DNA of 24,524 bases from Chloroflexota bacterium (GCA_005881235.1 VBEQ01000144.1:1-24524), one strand, 5' to 3'; shown: positions 14,028 to 20,926, counted from the stretch's first letter. The notes: generated from the letters alone by a model not told the origin. Made by a program: numbers and translations.

Positions 14028-15550
14028 AGCGGCACCTCCTCCGGCAAGAGCCAGCCGCGGCCGACGAGCTTGCTGATCTGGGTCGCGAAGACCAGGGAGT
14101 CGCTCAGCACCGCGGCGGGTGGACCGTCCGCGTAGATTTCGCCGTCCGCTATCAACAGGATCCGATCCGCAGTGCGGGCCGCCCATTCGACGTCATGGGT
14201 GGCGACGAGGATGCCGGCGCCGGCACCGGCTCGGGTCTGCAGATAGCTGCTCAGCGCACGCTTCACCTCAGGATCGAGCCCGCGGGTGGGTTCGTCGAGC
14301 AACAACAGGTCGGCGCGCGCGCCCATCAACGCGATGGCGAGCTGCTGACGTTCGCCCGAGCTCAGGTCTCTCGGATAGCGATGGAGCCAGGCGGCGAATG
14401 GCGCGACGACCTCCGCCGACTGACCACGCAGCTCTTCATCGACGCTGGCCGCGAACAGCAACGAGTCGGCGTCCTGCGGGACGTAGGCGGCGACGCCCTC
14501 GTTGGTGACGGTGCCACGTTGTGGCCGCATCGCACCGCCGATCAACTTCAGGAGTGTCGTCTTTCCGGATCCGTTGCGACCCATCAACGCGACGACCTGG
14601 CCGCGGCGCAGTGTCAGCGAGACTCCTTGCACGGCGGGGACGCCTTGGTAGCGATAATCGAGGCCGTCGACCCGGCAGATGATTAGGCCGGACCCGCCGG
14701 GTAAATCTCCCTCCCCCCTTGTGGGGGAGGGTTGGGGTGGGGGGTTAGCCGGAAGACGCTGGGCATGAACCCGGGCGTCGCGCAAGCCGAGGGGGATGGG
14801 CGTCCATCCCGCGCGCAGAGCCAGGTCGACTACCGGCGGCCGCGCTCCGCCTTCGGCGAGCGCGATGCGAGGCGTCTGGTCGCGGAGCACCCCTGCGTCG
14901 AGGGTCCAGATCCGATCGACGAAGGGGGCGATCCGCTCGACCCGATGCTCGGCGATTATCGTCGTCATGCCGAGCTCGGCAACCAGCCGGAGCACGACCT
15001 GCAGCACGTCCTCGGCCGCCTGTGGGTCGAGCTGGGAGGTTGGCTCATCGAGGACGAGCGCATCGGGATGCATGGCCACTGCCGCGGCGATGGCTACCCG
15101 CTGGCGTTCGCCCCCCGACAGGGTATCGATCCGGCGGCGCCGCAGCGGGTTGATCCCGACTTGATCGATCACCTCCTCGACGCGCTTGCGCATCAGCGGT
15201 CGCGGTAATCCGAGATTCTCGAGACCAAAGGCGAGCTCGGCCTCGACATCCTCGAGCACGAACTGCGCATCGGGATGTTGAAAGACGAAGCCGACGTGGG
15301 TCGCGAGCTGACGTGGCGGATGATCCCGCGTATCGAGGCCGCAGACCAGGACCCGGCCGCGGAACTGGCCGCCGGTGCTGTGTGGAACCAGGCCATTGAG
15401 GCAGCGAAGCAGGGTCGACTTTCCGCTGCCGGAAGCCCCCCGGAGGAGGATCACCTCGCCGGGGTTCACCGCGGCCGTGATGTCGCTCAGGGCCGGCTGT
15501 TCGGCCTCCGGGTAGCGATAGGTGACGGCCTCAAGCGTGATGATGGGCAT
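14024..15550 (-). CDS. Fused ECF transporter ATPase (EcfA1-EcfA2 in one chain)
   Basis: Energy-coupling ATPase of the vitamin importer, with two ABC domains in one 508-residue chain. Domain 1 has Walker A GASGSGKST (38-46), Q-loop VFQHPDAQ, signature LSGGERQ and Walker B ALVLDEPTSQLDP, followed by the H-loop in IIAEHRVER. Domain 2 has GRNGSGKTT (about 320), YVPQDADSLLF, a variant signature LSSGERQ, LLLLDEPTRGLDPE and the H-loop in VATHDVEW. Fused ECF ATPases are known for cobalt, HMP and biotin-like systems. The ATG at 15550 lies 20 bases inside the T-component gene. The linker between domains carries an in-frame palindromic repeat, listed separately. A domain 2 with Ser replacing the second Gly of the signature is minor variation. 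Confidence 0.93.
   Translation of the reverse strand: MPIITLEAVTYRYPEAEQPALSDITAAVNPGEVILLRGASGSGKSTLLRCLNGLVPHSTGGQFRGRVLVCGLDTRDHPPRQLATHVGFVFQHPDAQFVLEDVEAELAFGLENLGLPRPLMRKRVEEVIDQVGINPLRRRRIDTLSGGERQRVAIAAAVAMHPDALVLDEPTSQLDPQAAEDVLQVVLRLVAELGMTTIIAEHRVERIAPFVDRIWTLDAGVLRDQTPRIALAEGGARPPVVDLALRAGWTPIPLGLRDARVHAQRLPANPPPQPSPTRGEGDLPGGSGLIICRVDGLDYRYQGVPAVQGVSLTLRRGQVVALMGRNGSGKTTLLKLIGGAMRPQRGTVTNEGVAAYVPQDADSLLFAASVDEELRGQSAEVVAPFAAWLHRYPRDLSSGERQQLAIALMGARADLLLLDEPTRGLDPEVKRALSSYLQTRAGAGAGILVATHDVEWAARTADRILLIADGEIYADGPPAAVLSDSLVFATQISKLVGRGWLLPEEVPL
14709..14731. repeat. Palindromic REP-like element inside the ECF ATPase linker
   Basis: CCCTCCCCC (14709-14717) and GGGGGAGGG (14723-14731) are perfect 9-base arms around CTTGT. 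With the flanking G-rich bases the element translates in the gene's frame as NPPPQPSPTRGEG, a peptide produced by a widely dispersed class of intergenic palindromic repeats found in many bacteria. It sits exactly between the two ABC domains and keeps the frame. It may be a mobile repeat that landed in a tolerant linker. It is not a terminator, as no U-tract follows and the gene continues through it. Confidence 0.65.
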
Positions 15551-16367
15551 GGTCCACGCGTAAAAGGCTGGCGATGACGGCGGGTACGGCGAGCAGGCCG
15601 ACGGCGATCAAGCGATCGGGGTTGGGCGCCGCCGGCACCAGGTCGACGTACGGGTTGTAGGGAACCACCGGCAACAGTGCGATCGCGACGATCGCCGCCA
15701 GCGAGGCGATGACGACCATCAGGTCCGCGGCCGTCCAGTGGAACGGACGGTAGCGCGACCGCCGGCCGCTGCCGAAGCCGCGTGCGTCCAGGGACTCGCC
15801 GTACTGCAGCGCCCGCTCGAGCGTCGTGAGGAGGAGGGGCAGCAGTAGGGCGGGCGCCGCGCGCCAGCCAGCGCGCTGCCCGCGGAGCTGACGGGCCTCG
15901 CGGATGGATTGAAAGGCGGCCAACGTTTTCGGGGCGAAGGCGAGCGCGAGAGCCACCGTGGTTCCCGCCCGGTATAGCGGTCGGGGAAGGATGGCGACAA
16001 CGTCGGCACTTCGAACCGTGCTCTGCAGGATGGCGAAGACTGCCACCGTCAGCAACAGGGCCAGCCCGGTCGAGGCGCCGAAGGCGACGGCGTCGAGCGT
16101 CCATCGCCCGCCGATGATCGGGATCGGAGGCAGGGTAAAGAGCACATGCCGGCCGAAGCGGCTGAGGGCCGCGCTGAAGACGATGGGCACGATGGCGAGT
16201 GCCAGCCCGAACTTCCAGGTGCCGGCCGGATGCCGTCCCCGATATGGCAGGTAGACGTTGATGACCGCGAGAAGGAGCAAGGCCTGCACATAGGGATTGC
16301 GGTCGATGAACGCGGCGGCAAGCGCCGCCATGGTCCACACTCCCCAGGAGAGCGGATGCCGAATCAC
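15531..16367 (-). CDS. ECF transporter transmembrane (T) component
   Basis: Scaffold membrane subunit joining the S component to the ATPase. GTG at 16367 gives 278 residues with several hydrophobic helices. The cytoplasmic coupling segment contains ESLDARGFG, the Ala-Arg-Gly signature of EcfT/CbiQ proteins, and LALAFAPKTLAAFQSIREARQLRG is its usual partner (both quoted in part from a longer region). The C-terminus is rich in His (HAHHHA), which may be incidental. The start overlaps the stop of the DUF4430 gene by four bases (GTGA), and the stop lies 20 bases inside the ATPase gene. All ECF genes are thus coupled to the two surface-protein genes upstream. Confidence 0.9.
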   Translation of the reverse strand: MIRHPLSWGVWTMAALAAAFIDRNPYVQALLLLAVINVYLPYRGRHPAGTWKFGLALAIVPIVFSAALSRFGRHVLFTLPPIPIIGGRWTLDAVAFGASTGLALLLTVAVFAILQSTVRSADVVAILPRPLYRAGTTVALALAFAPKTLAAFQSIREARQLRGQRAGWRAAPALLLPLLLTTLERALQYGESLDARGFGSGRRSRYRPFHWTAADLMVVIASLAAIVAIALLPVVPYNPYVDLVPAAPNPDRLIAVGLLAVPAVIASLLRVDHAHHHA

Positions 16368-17119
16368 GGACCGCGTCTCCGAAGGTTGACGACGCCAAGC
16401 GCGAGGAGCAGGATCGCCAGAATCCCGAACGCGAGCCAGCGTCCCAGTGCCGCCGGGTTCGACGGCTTCGTCGGCGATCCCGTCGATGTCAGCACGGCAT
16501 CGGGTTTCGGTAATGGCGACGGCGTCAACGCCTCGAGGCTGGCCGTCGGTGCGGACGCGCCGATCGGCAAGGCCGACGAGGCCGCGGTTGGAAGCGCCGC
16601 GGGCGTGTGTCTGACGGCCACCGGCGCCGCCGCTGGTGACGACGGGGTGCAAACCTGGTCGAACCGAATGGAGGATGGCGGGGCGCCGAAGGCGGATGTG
16701 TAGGTCCAGCCTTCCACGTCGCCGTCGCGGATGAGATAGCCATTTGTGCCACTCGACCTGGCGACCCATCCACGTGCCGAGAGCGACCAATCGGACCAGT
16801 TCGGACCCGACGTCGGGCCGAAGCATCGGTCGGGCACCTGGCGTGGCTCCCGATCGACCTGGCAGATCGTGTATGCGCCACCACCCCAGTCGTAGACCTG
16901 CGGGGGCTGGCCGGAATTTACGCCGGCCAGCTCGAGCAGGGTCAGACCGTTGATCGCGTCGGCCGCAAACTGCACGCACTTCAGCACCAGGCGCGCGCCG
17001 GGCCAACTCGAGCCATGCTGAATGACCAGCGCGGCCCGGTGTGTCTGCGCGTGCACCGATCCCTGACACAGCAGGACGCCGGCCAGAGCGAGAGCCAGTC
17101 CGCTAACGGCCCGGGTTAT
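16364..17119 (-). CDS. DUF4430-type exported, membrane-anchored protein (transcobalamin beta-domain-like)
   Basis: Predicted surface protein thought to help bind cobalamin. From the ATA at 17119 it has about 251 residues: a signal peptide (TRAVSGLALALAGVLLCQG, then VHA-QT), a DUF4430-like domain with paired Cys, and NWSDWSLSARGW. GYLIRDGDVEGWTY is the conserved closing motif of that family. A Pro/Ala/Ser/Thr-rich linker follows, then a C-terminal membrane helix (about 225-245) ending in LRRRGP, with the bulk outside. No ATG, GTG or TTG lies in frame near the signal peptide; ATA overlaps the upstream stop as ATAA, so the start is unusual. DUF4430 is the fold of the C-terminal domain of intrinsic factor and transcobalamin. 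The gene is third-party to ECF T in a riboswitch-led operon, which supports a cobalamin role. Confidence 0.78.
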   Translation of the reverse strand: MTRAVSGLALALAGVLLCQGSVHAQTHRAALVIQHGSSWPGARLVLKCVQFAADAINGLTLLELAGVNSGQPPQVYDWGGGAYTICQVDREPRQVPDRCFGPTSGPNWSDWSLSARGWVARSSGTNGYLIRDGDVEGWTYTSAFGAPPSSIRFDQVCTPSSPAAAPVAVRHTPAALPTAASSALPIGASAPTASLEALTPSPLPKPDAVLTSTGSPTKPSNPAALGRWLAFGILAILLLALGVVNLRRRGP

Positions 17120-18234
17120 CGACGATGTCCGCGTAGACGCCTCCGGAGAACACCGAGCCCGGTGGCCAGAAAGATCAAACCGGCGAGCACCGGCCGGCCA
17201 TCCGGGCCAGCCGACCCACCTGTCTGCGCCAGCGTCACCGTTCCCGGAGTTGGGGTTGGTCGCGGCGTAGGCGTCGCCGTGCTGGTCGCCGGACAGGGCA
17301 GTAACGCGACCTTGCCCTCCGCAAAACCTTTCTGCGCCAGCGGGCGTAGGAGAAACGTGGACGGCGCGTAGGTCGTGGTGAAGAGCTTGCTGAATTGACT
17401 CGCGATCGCGCCGGCATCCGGGCCTGTGGTGATTTGCTGCGAGGCCAGATCCTGGATGGCTGCCTCGAGCCGCGGACCCCACGCGGCGTCGGTCTGCCGG
17501 TGCGCCGCGAGGATAGCGAAGATGGCGAGCTCATCAGAGTTGGGGTCTGGGTTCAGCCCAGGGGCGTCGCCAAAGCCGCCGTGGTTGAAGACCGATTGCA
17601 GGTAGGTGAAGCCCCCGCTGATGGCGGCGTCGTCCGACGGAACCCCGGCACTGAGCAGCGCCTGCACAACCAGTGCCGTCGTGTTGGAATCCTCACCGAA
17701 CTGGTCGGCATTGTCGAAGCTCCAGCCGCCATCCGATTTTTGCTGACTCTTCAAGAACGTGACGGCGTCACCCGCGACGGCCTGGCCCGCACTCCGGAGC
17801 CCGAGAATGGCGAGCGCGTCACTGAAGATGTCGCTCCCGTACTCGCCGTTGCTTCCCTTCGCCGCCTGCAGTTGTACTGCCACTGTCGCTGTCGGTCCAG
17901 CGTTCGGTTGGGAGGCGCGAGCCATCAGCAGCTCACCGTTGGTTCCGACGTCGGAGCTCACTGCGGTCTTCAAAAAGTCGGCCAGCGAAATCGCCCCGCT
18001 TCGCATCGCCGACGCGTCCTGGCCGGCGGCGGCGAGGCCGAGCGCGACTTCGGAAGAGCGGGCGATGGGATTGCCACCGCTCCCGATCTGTCCGTTCGAT
18101 TGCTGCTGCGTGCATTGCAGCCACTGCAGCGCGCGCTGCGCATTAGATGGGTGGGCAGTCTGGGCTGCCGCGTTAATCGACGTGGCGAGCACGAGTGAAG
18201 CCGCGACATAAAGCGCGGCAAACGGTCCTTTCAT
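17116..18234 (-). CDS. Exported alpha6/alpha6 prenyltransferase-repeat protein with LAQTG sorting signal (intrinsic-factor-like)
   Basis: First gene of the cobalamin-riboswitch operon and a likely cobalamin-binding surface protein. The 372 residues start with a signal peptide (1-25, ending AAAQ). An alpha6/alpha6-type domain with repeated helices follows: ALQWLQCTQQQSNGQIGS, AVTFLKSQQKSDGGWSFD and FTYLQSVFNHGGFGDA, the Q-rich, GG-containing repeats of prenyltransferases, terpene cyclases and the N-terminal domain of intrinsic factor. No catalytic Asp-rich cyclase motif is evident. Next come a Thr/Pro linker, LAQTG (335-339), a hydrophobic helix and a basic tail (RRRLRGHRR), a cell-wall sorting signal of the class-E LAxTG kind. 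The ATG has a GGAGG five bases upstream, sequestered in a hairpin. The stop TAA overlaps the next gene by four bases. Confidence 0.85.
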   Translation of the reverse strand: MKGPFAALYVAASLVLATSINAAAQTAHPSNAQRALQWLQCTQQQSNGQIGSGGNPIARSSEVALGLAAAGQDASAMRSGAISLADFLKTAVSSDVGTNGELLMARASQPNAGPTATVAVQLQAAKGSNGEYGSDIFSDALAILGLRSAGQAVAGDAVTFLKSQQKSDGGWSFDNADQFGEDSNTTALVVQALLSAGVPSDDAAISGGFTYLQSVFNHGGFGDAPGLNPDPNSDELAIFAILAAHRQTDAAWGPRLEAAIQDLASQQITTGPDAGAIASQFSKLFTTTYAPSTFLLRPLAQKGFAEGKVALLPCPATSTATPTPRPTPTPGTVTLAQTGGSAGPDGRPVLAGLIFLATGLGVLRRRLRGHRR

Positions 18235-18239
18235 GGTGT

Positions 18240-18269
18240 CCTCCAGAGCTGTGAATGCGCAACTGGAGG
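18240..18269 (-). promoter_or_regulatory. Shine-Dalgarno-sequestering hairpin (riboswitch expression platform)
   Basis: On the minus strand CCTCCAG (18269-18263) and CTGGAGG (18246-18240) are perfect 7-base complements with a 16-base loop. The 3' arm contains the ribosome binding site GGAGG, five bases before the ATG at 18234. Forming this stem would block translation. Placed between the cobalamin aptamer and the first gene, it is a good candidate for the switching element. A second short hairpin, CCTC-TTC-GAGG, lies between it and the aptamer. Confidence 0.6.
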
Positions 18270-18324
18270 CCGATCGTGAAGATGCCTGGCACCTCCCTCT
18301 CAGCCTCGAAGAGGGTCGTTGGTC

Positions 18325-18485
18325 CCCGACAGGCAGGTCTCCTGGCTCCGGATCATCGCCGCTGGGCTCCTTCCCAAGGCCTGCGCCTCGGTGGATCTCG
18401 CCCACGGCTCCTCGGTTACAGTGACGGGTTCGCGCCGGATTCGCACCGGCTTCCCTTTTCAGCTCTCCTCGAGCCACCTATCGGT
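18325..18485 (-). ncRNA. Cobalamin riboswitch aptamer
   Basis: Reading the minus strand, the conserved blocks of the cobalamin riboswitch occur in the right order. These are GCCGGTGCGAATCCGGC (a stem with its conserved loop), the CCCGTCACTGTAA segment, a GGGAAGGAGCCCAG-type stem, and the B12 box AGCCAGGAGACCTGCC near 18333-18348. A stretch around GGTGGC at the 5' end closes the outer stem. Ends are approximate. The aptamer lies about 90 bases before the ATG of the alpha6/alpha6 gene, and is expected to repress the operon when adenosylcobalamin or a relative is bound. Confidence 0.93.
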
Positions 18486-18515
18486 CGTTATTAACTTGTC
18501 GACGCGTGGCCGGCA

Positions 18516-18535
18516 TCACCTCCCCTAAAAGGTGA
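18516..18535. repeat. Perfect inverted repeat at the predicted transcription start of the cobalamin operon
   Basis: TCACCT (18516-18521) and AGGTGA (18530-18535) are perfect arms around an 8-base spacer CCCCTAAA. The repeat starts at the predicted +1 region of the operon promoter. It could be a protein operator or a 5' stabilising hairpin on the mRNA. Confidence 0.45.
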
Positions 18536-18540
18536 CCGCA

Positions 18541-18546
18541 ATTATA
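18541..18546 (-). promoter_or_regulatory. Consensus -10 (TATAAT) of the cobalamin-uptake operon
   Basis: The minus strand reads a perfect TATAAT here. Eighteen bases upstream is CTGATC (18570-18565), a weak -35 that overlaps the stop codon of the upstream gene. Transcription would begin near 18534, giving a leader of about 300 bases that contains the riboswitch. Confidence 0.65.
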
Positions 18547-18566
18547 GGATGCGCGGCTTCGCTAGA

Positions 18567-18968
18567 TCAGGCGACGCGCGACTGCTCGAAGTACGCTTCG
18601 AGCTCTTCGATGGTAGGCACGCGGTTGATTTCGTCGGGCTCGACGTTCATGAACTGTTCCTGGGCGGTGAAGACGAGCTCGATCAGGTCAGGGATTTTGA
18701 CGTCCGGCGTGTACGGAACACCAAACGCGAGCAGCTGCTCAACGATCTCACCCGAGACTCTGGTGCGCTCGGCGAGATTCATCTCTTCCAATGCCCAGAG
18801 GACGCGGTCCAGCGCATAAAGGCTGAGCTTGCGCTTGGCGTCCTCGGCGCGGGTCGCGATGACTCGCAGCGTCGTGCGTTGAGTCTCGGTTTGGATCGCT
18901 TGGTAGATTCTCAGGCTGGTTCCTCCGACGCGTGCTGGTTGTTGATCAGCGCCCACGGTACGAGCCAC
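18567..18968 (-). CDS. Small protein of unknown function upstream of the cobalamin operon
   Basis: A frame of 133 residues from GTG at 18968, acidic and helical with no signal peptide or membrane helix. Segments such as AEDAKRKLSLYALDRVLWALEEMNLAE (quoted only in part), EIVEQLLAFGVPYTPDVKIPD and PTIEELEAYFEQ suggest an all-helical protein. GC-rich third positions support coding. A strong ribosome binding site, GGAGGA, lies six bases before a CTG at 18914, so the true start may be that CTG, giving 115 residues beginning at RIYQAIQ. Other GTG starts upstream lack a ribosome binding site. The gene lies on the same strand as the cobalamin operon but the latter has its own promoter. I do not recognise the family. 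Confidence 0.6.
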   Translation of the reverse strand: MARTVGADQQPARVGGTSLRIYQAIQTETQRTTLRVIATRAEDAKRKLSLYALDRVLWALEEMNLAERTRVSGEIVEQLLAFGVPYTPDVKIPDLIELVFTAQEQFMNVEPDEINRVPTIEELEAYFEQSRVA

Positions 18969-19050
18969 TTCGGGCTAGCAGCAAACAACTTGCGTTAAAA
19001 GATGTAAACAAGCGACGCCTGGTGACCGGCAGGCTTTCGAAAACGAGCGG

Positions 19051-19056
19051 GATAAT
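19051..19056 (+). promoter_or_regulatory. Candidate -10 element, leaderless, for the 584-residue protein
   Basis: GATAAT is followed by seven bases and then the ATG at 19064, with no Shine-Dalgarno sequence. It lies in a locally AT-richer divergent region (18969-19063). The -35 is not evident. Confidence 0.45.
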
Positions 19057-19063
19057 ACCCACA

Positions 19064-20818
19064 ATGGCTTTCATCGATCCCGACTCCGATCGCGGACCCG
19101 GCCGGGACGCGGTGGAGCTCTATACCCGGACCTACGGCACGCTGCTGCGGAGTTCGGGCGAGACCAAGCTGAAGGTGCTCGAACAGTCCCACATCGGGAT
19201 GCAGTCGAGCCTGCACCCGAAGGCCGGATCGGCGGAGCCGGATACTGGCGCGCTGATCTATGCGCTTCGGCGGCTGCCCCCCTCCATCACGGCCGTTCGG
19301 CGAATCGTGCTCGGCCAATCCGCCGACGTCTTCAAGCGGATGCTCGATGTCGACGTGGAAAAGTGGGAGATGCAGAGCGCGCCCGGTCGGCGCCGCCGTT
19401 ACTACTTCGACGGCAAGGAGACGCTTGCCGTCTACATCGCCAGCCCGTCCGACATCGACGATGTGATCCCGCAACTGGTCGCGCTCCAAATCGAATGGAA
19501 CAAGCTACACGCGCTGCTGAACGCGGAAGACCTGAGCCGGGCCCCGGACGTGACCGACCAGTTCCAGGTGCTGCAGCATCTCGGCATTTCGGAGGACGAC
19601 GCGTTGCGCCTGGTGGAAATCTGGGGCGACCTGCTCGAGCCGCTTCGCCGCATCCAGACCGAGGAGAAGGACTTCCGCGTGCGGATGCTGGGTGGCACCC
19701 AGATCGGGTACATCAAGGCGACCCGCCGCTGGTGGGAGCCGATCGAATCGCTGATGCAGCGCGAGGGCGTGCACGACCGGCCCGTCTATTTCGTCTCGAG
19801 CAACACGCACAGTCTCGTCAACCTGCTGAGCGGATCCGCACGGCGGCACCAGGGTGAAATCGTGGAGTACATCGAGCGGAGCAACAACCTGGAACTTGTC
19901 CCCGAGCTGCGCAAGCTGCGGCAGGGTCAGTCGCGCGGCAACTGGGACAACTTCCTCTATTACGCGGCACGCTCCTACTACGGGCAGTCGGCTGAGGCGG
20001 GTCAGCGCCGAGCGCTTCGTACCGCTGAAGAAGAGGAGCGTGGCATCTTTTTCCTTCCGAGCCATGCCGGCCTCGATGTCGCCGCGCAGGTGATCATTCT
20101 CGACCGGCTGGTCGCGGCGGACCTCGACCCGCGATTGGGGAGTCCACCGCCGGATCGGTTGGAGCGCAGCCCGGCCGTGCTGATCAATGTCAACTATCCG
20201 CTCGGGCTGGGTGCCTACAACGTGCTGCGGGAGGTTGCGGAGAGCGTCGGGACACTGCGCGGCGTCTATGTACTCGGCAAGGCGGCCACCCTCAACGGCA
20301 GCATCGGCGACATCATGATCCCCAACGTCGTCTACGAAGAACACTCGGAAAATACCTACTGGCTGGACAACTGCTTCAGTTTCAACAGCGTCGCGCCTTT
20401 CCTCGTGTACGGCGCGGCCCTGGACAACCAGCGCGCGGTCACGGTTCGTGGCACGTTCCTGCAGAACCGCGGCTATCTCGATTTCTATCACCGGGAGAGC
20501 TTTACGGTTGTCGAAATGGAGGCCGGTCCGTACCTCAACGCCCTCTACGAGGCCGCCGAATCGTCGCGCTACCCGACGCGCGAGAACATCAATTTCACGA
20601 AGCTTCCCTTCGACTTCGGGGTGCTGCACTACGCCTCTGACACGCCCTACACCCAAGCCCGCACGCTGGGCGCGCGCGGACTGTCCTATTACGGGCTGGA
20701 TTCGACTTACGCCTCTTCGGTCGCCATCCTGCGGCGAATCCTGGCGCAGGAGCAGGTGCTTACGGCCGACGTTGCGGCCCCGCGCTGGGCGGACGCCGGC
20801 GCCCGACAGGGCGCCTGA
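19064..20818 (+). CDS. Unknown protein with nucleoside-phosphorylase-like C-terminal half
   Basis: I do not recognise a named family with certainty. The ATG at 19064 gives 584 residues; the frame is open upstream to 18932 but that extension looks non-coding and a -10 sits just before 19064. Residues 1-330 are mostly helical with DVEKWEM, LHALLNAEDL and a WWEPIESLMQREGVHDRPVYFVSSNTHSLVNL-like region (quoted in part). From about 370, NVNYPLGLGAY, then GKAATLNGSIGDIMIP (about 405-420) and VVEMEAGPYLNALYEA (about 481-496), resemble the glycine-rich phosphate loop and the Met-Glu ribose-binding segment of the purine/uridine phosphorylase superfamily. The enzyme role is therefore inference. A terminator follows. 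There are no membrane segments. Confidence 0.75.
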   Translation: MAFIDPDSDRGPGRDAVELYTRTYGTLLRSSGETKLKVLEQSHIGMQSSLHPKAGSAEPDTGALIYALRRLPPSITAVRRIVLGQSADVFKRMLDVDVEKWEMQSAPGRRRRYYFDGKETLAVYIASPSDIDDVIPQLVALQIEWNKLHALLNAEDLSRAPDVTDQFQVLQHLGISEDDALRLVEIWGDLLEPLRRIQTEEKDFRVRMLGGTQIGYIKATRRWWEPIESLMQREGVHDRPVYFVSSNTHSLVNLLSGSARRHQGEIVEYIERSNNLELVPELRKLRQGQSRGNWDNFLYYAARSYYGQSAEAGQRRALRTAEEEERGIFFLPSHAGLDVAAQVIILDRLVAADLDPRLGSPPPDRLERSPAVLINVNYPLGLGAYNVLREVAESVGTLRGVYVLGKAATLNGSIGDIMIPNVVYEEHSENTYWLDNCFSFNSVAPFLVYGAALDNQRAVTVRGTFLQNRGYLDFYHRESFTVVEMEAGPYLNALYEAAESSRYPTRENINFTKLPFDFGVLHYASDTPYTQARTLGARGLSYYGLDSTYASSVAILRRILAQEQVLTADVAAPRWADAGARQGA

Positions 20819-20895
20819 CGTTTAGCGGCACCGTAATGCGGCGCTGCTAGCCTGCGCTCAGGTTTAAAGAATCCTCCCGTCCCCCTCCTCCCCAC

Positions 20896-20926
20896 AAGGC
20901 CGCCCTCAACCAGCGGCCTTTGTTTT
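20896..20926 (+). terminator. Rho-independent terminator
   Basis: AAGGCCGC (20896-20903) pairs with GCGGCCTT (20913-20920) around a 9-base loop, followed by TGTTTTT. It lies 77 bases after the stop of the 584-residue gene. It has no U-tract in the opposite direction. The 77 bases between hold a TTTAAAGAAT stretch and pyrimidine-rich sequence but no gene I can support. Confidence 0.85.

Noticed and set aside
14709..14731. GC-rich hairpin as a transcription terminator
   Set aside because: It lies within a coding frame that continues through it, and no U-tract follows on either strand.
17116..17119. Programmed frameshift fusing the alpha6/alpha6 and DUF4430 proteins into one transcobalamin-like chain
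   Set aside because: The first protein ends with a complete sorting signal and the second begins with its own signal peptide, so a fused product would have two internal membrane segments; separate translation is simpler.
19505..20656. 383-residue minus-strand frame opposite the 584-residue gene
   Set aside because: The plus-strand frame has the promoter, the terminator and phosphorylase-like motifs; the antisense frame has none.
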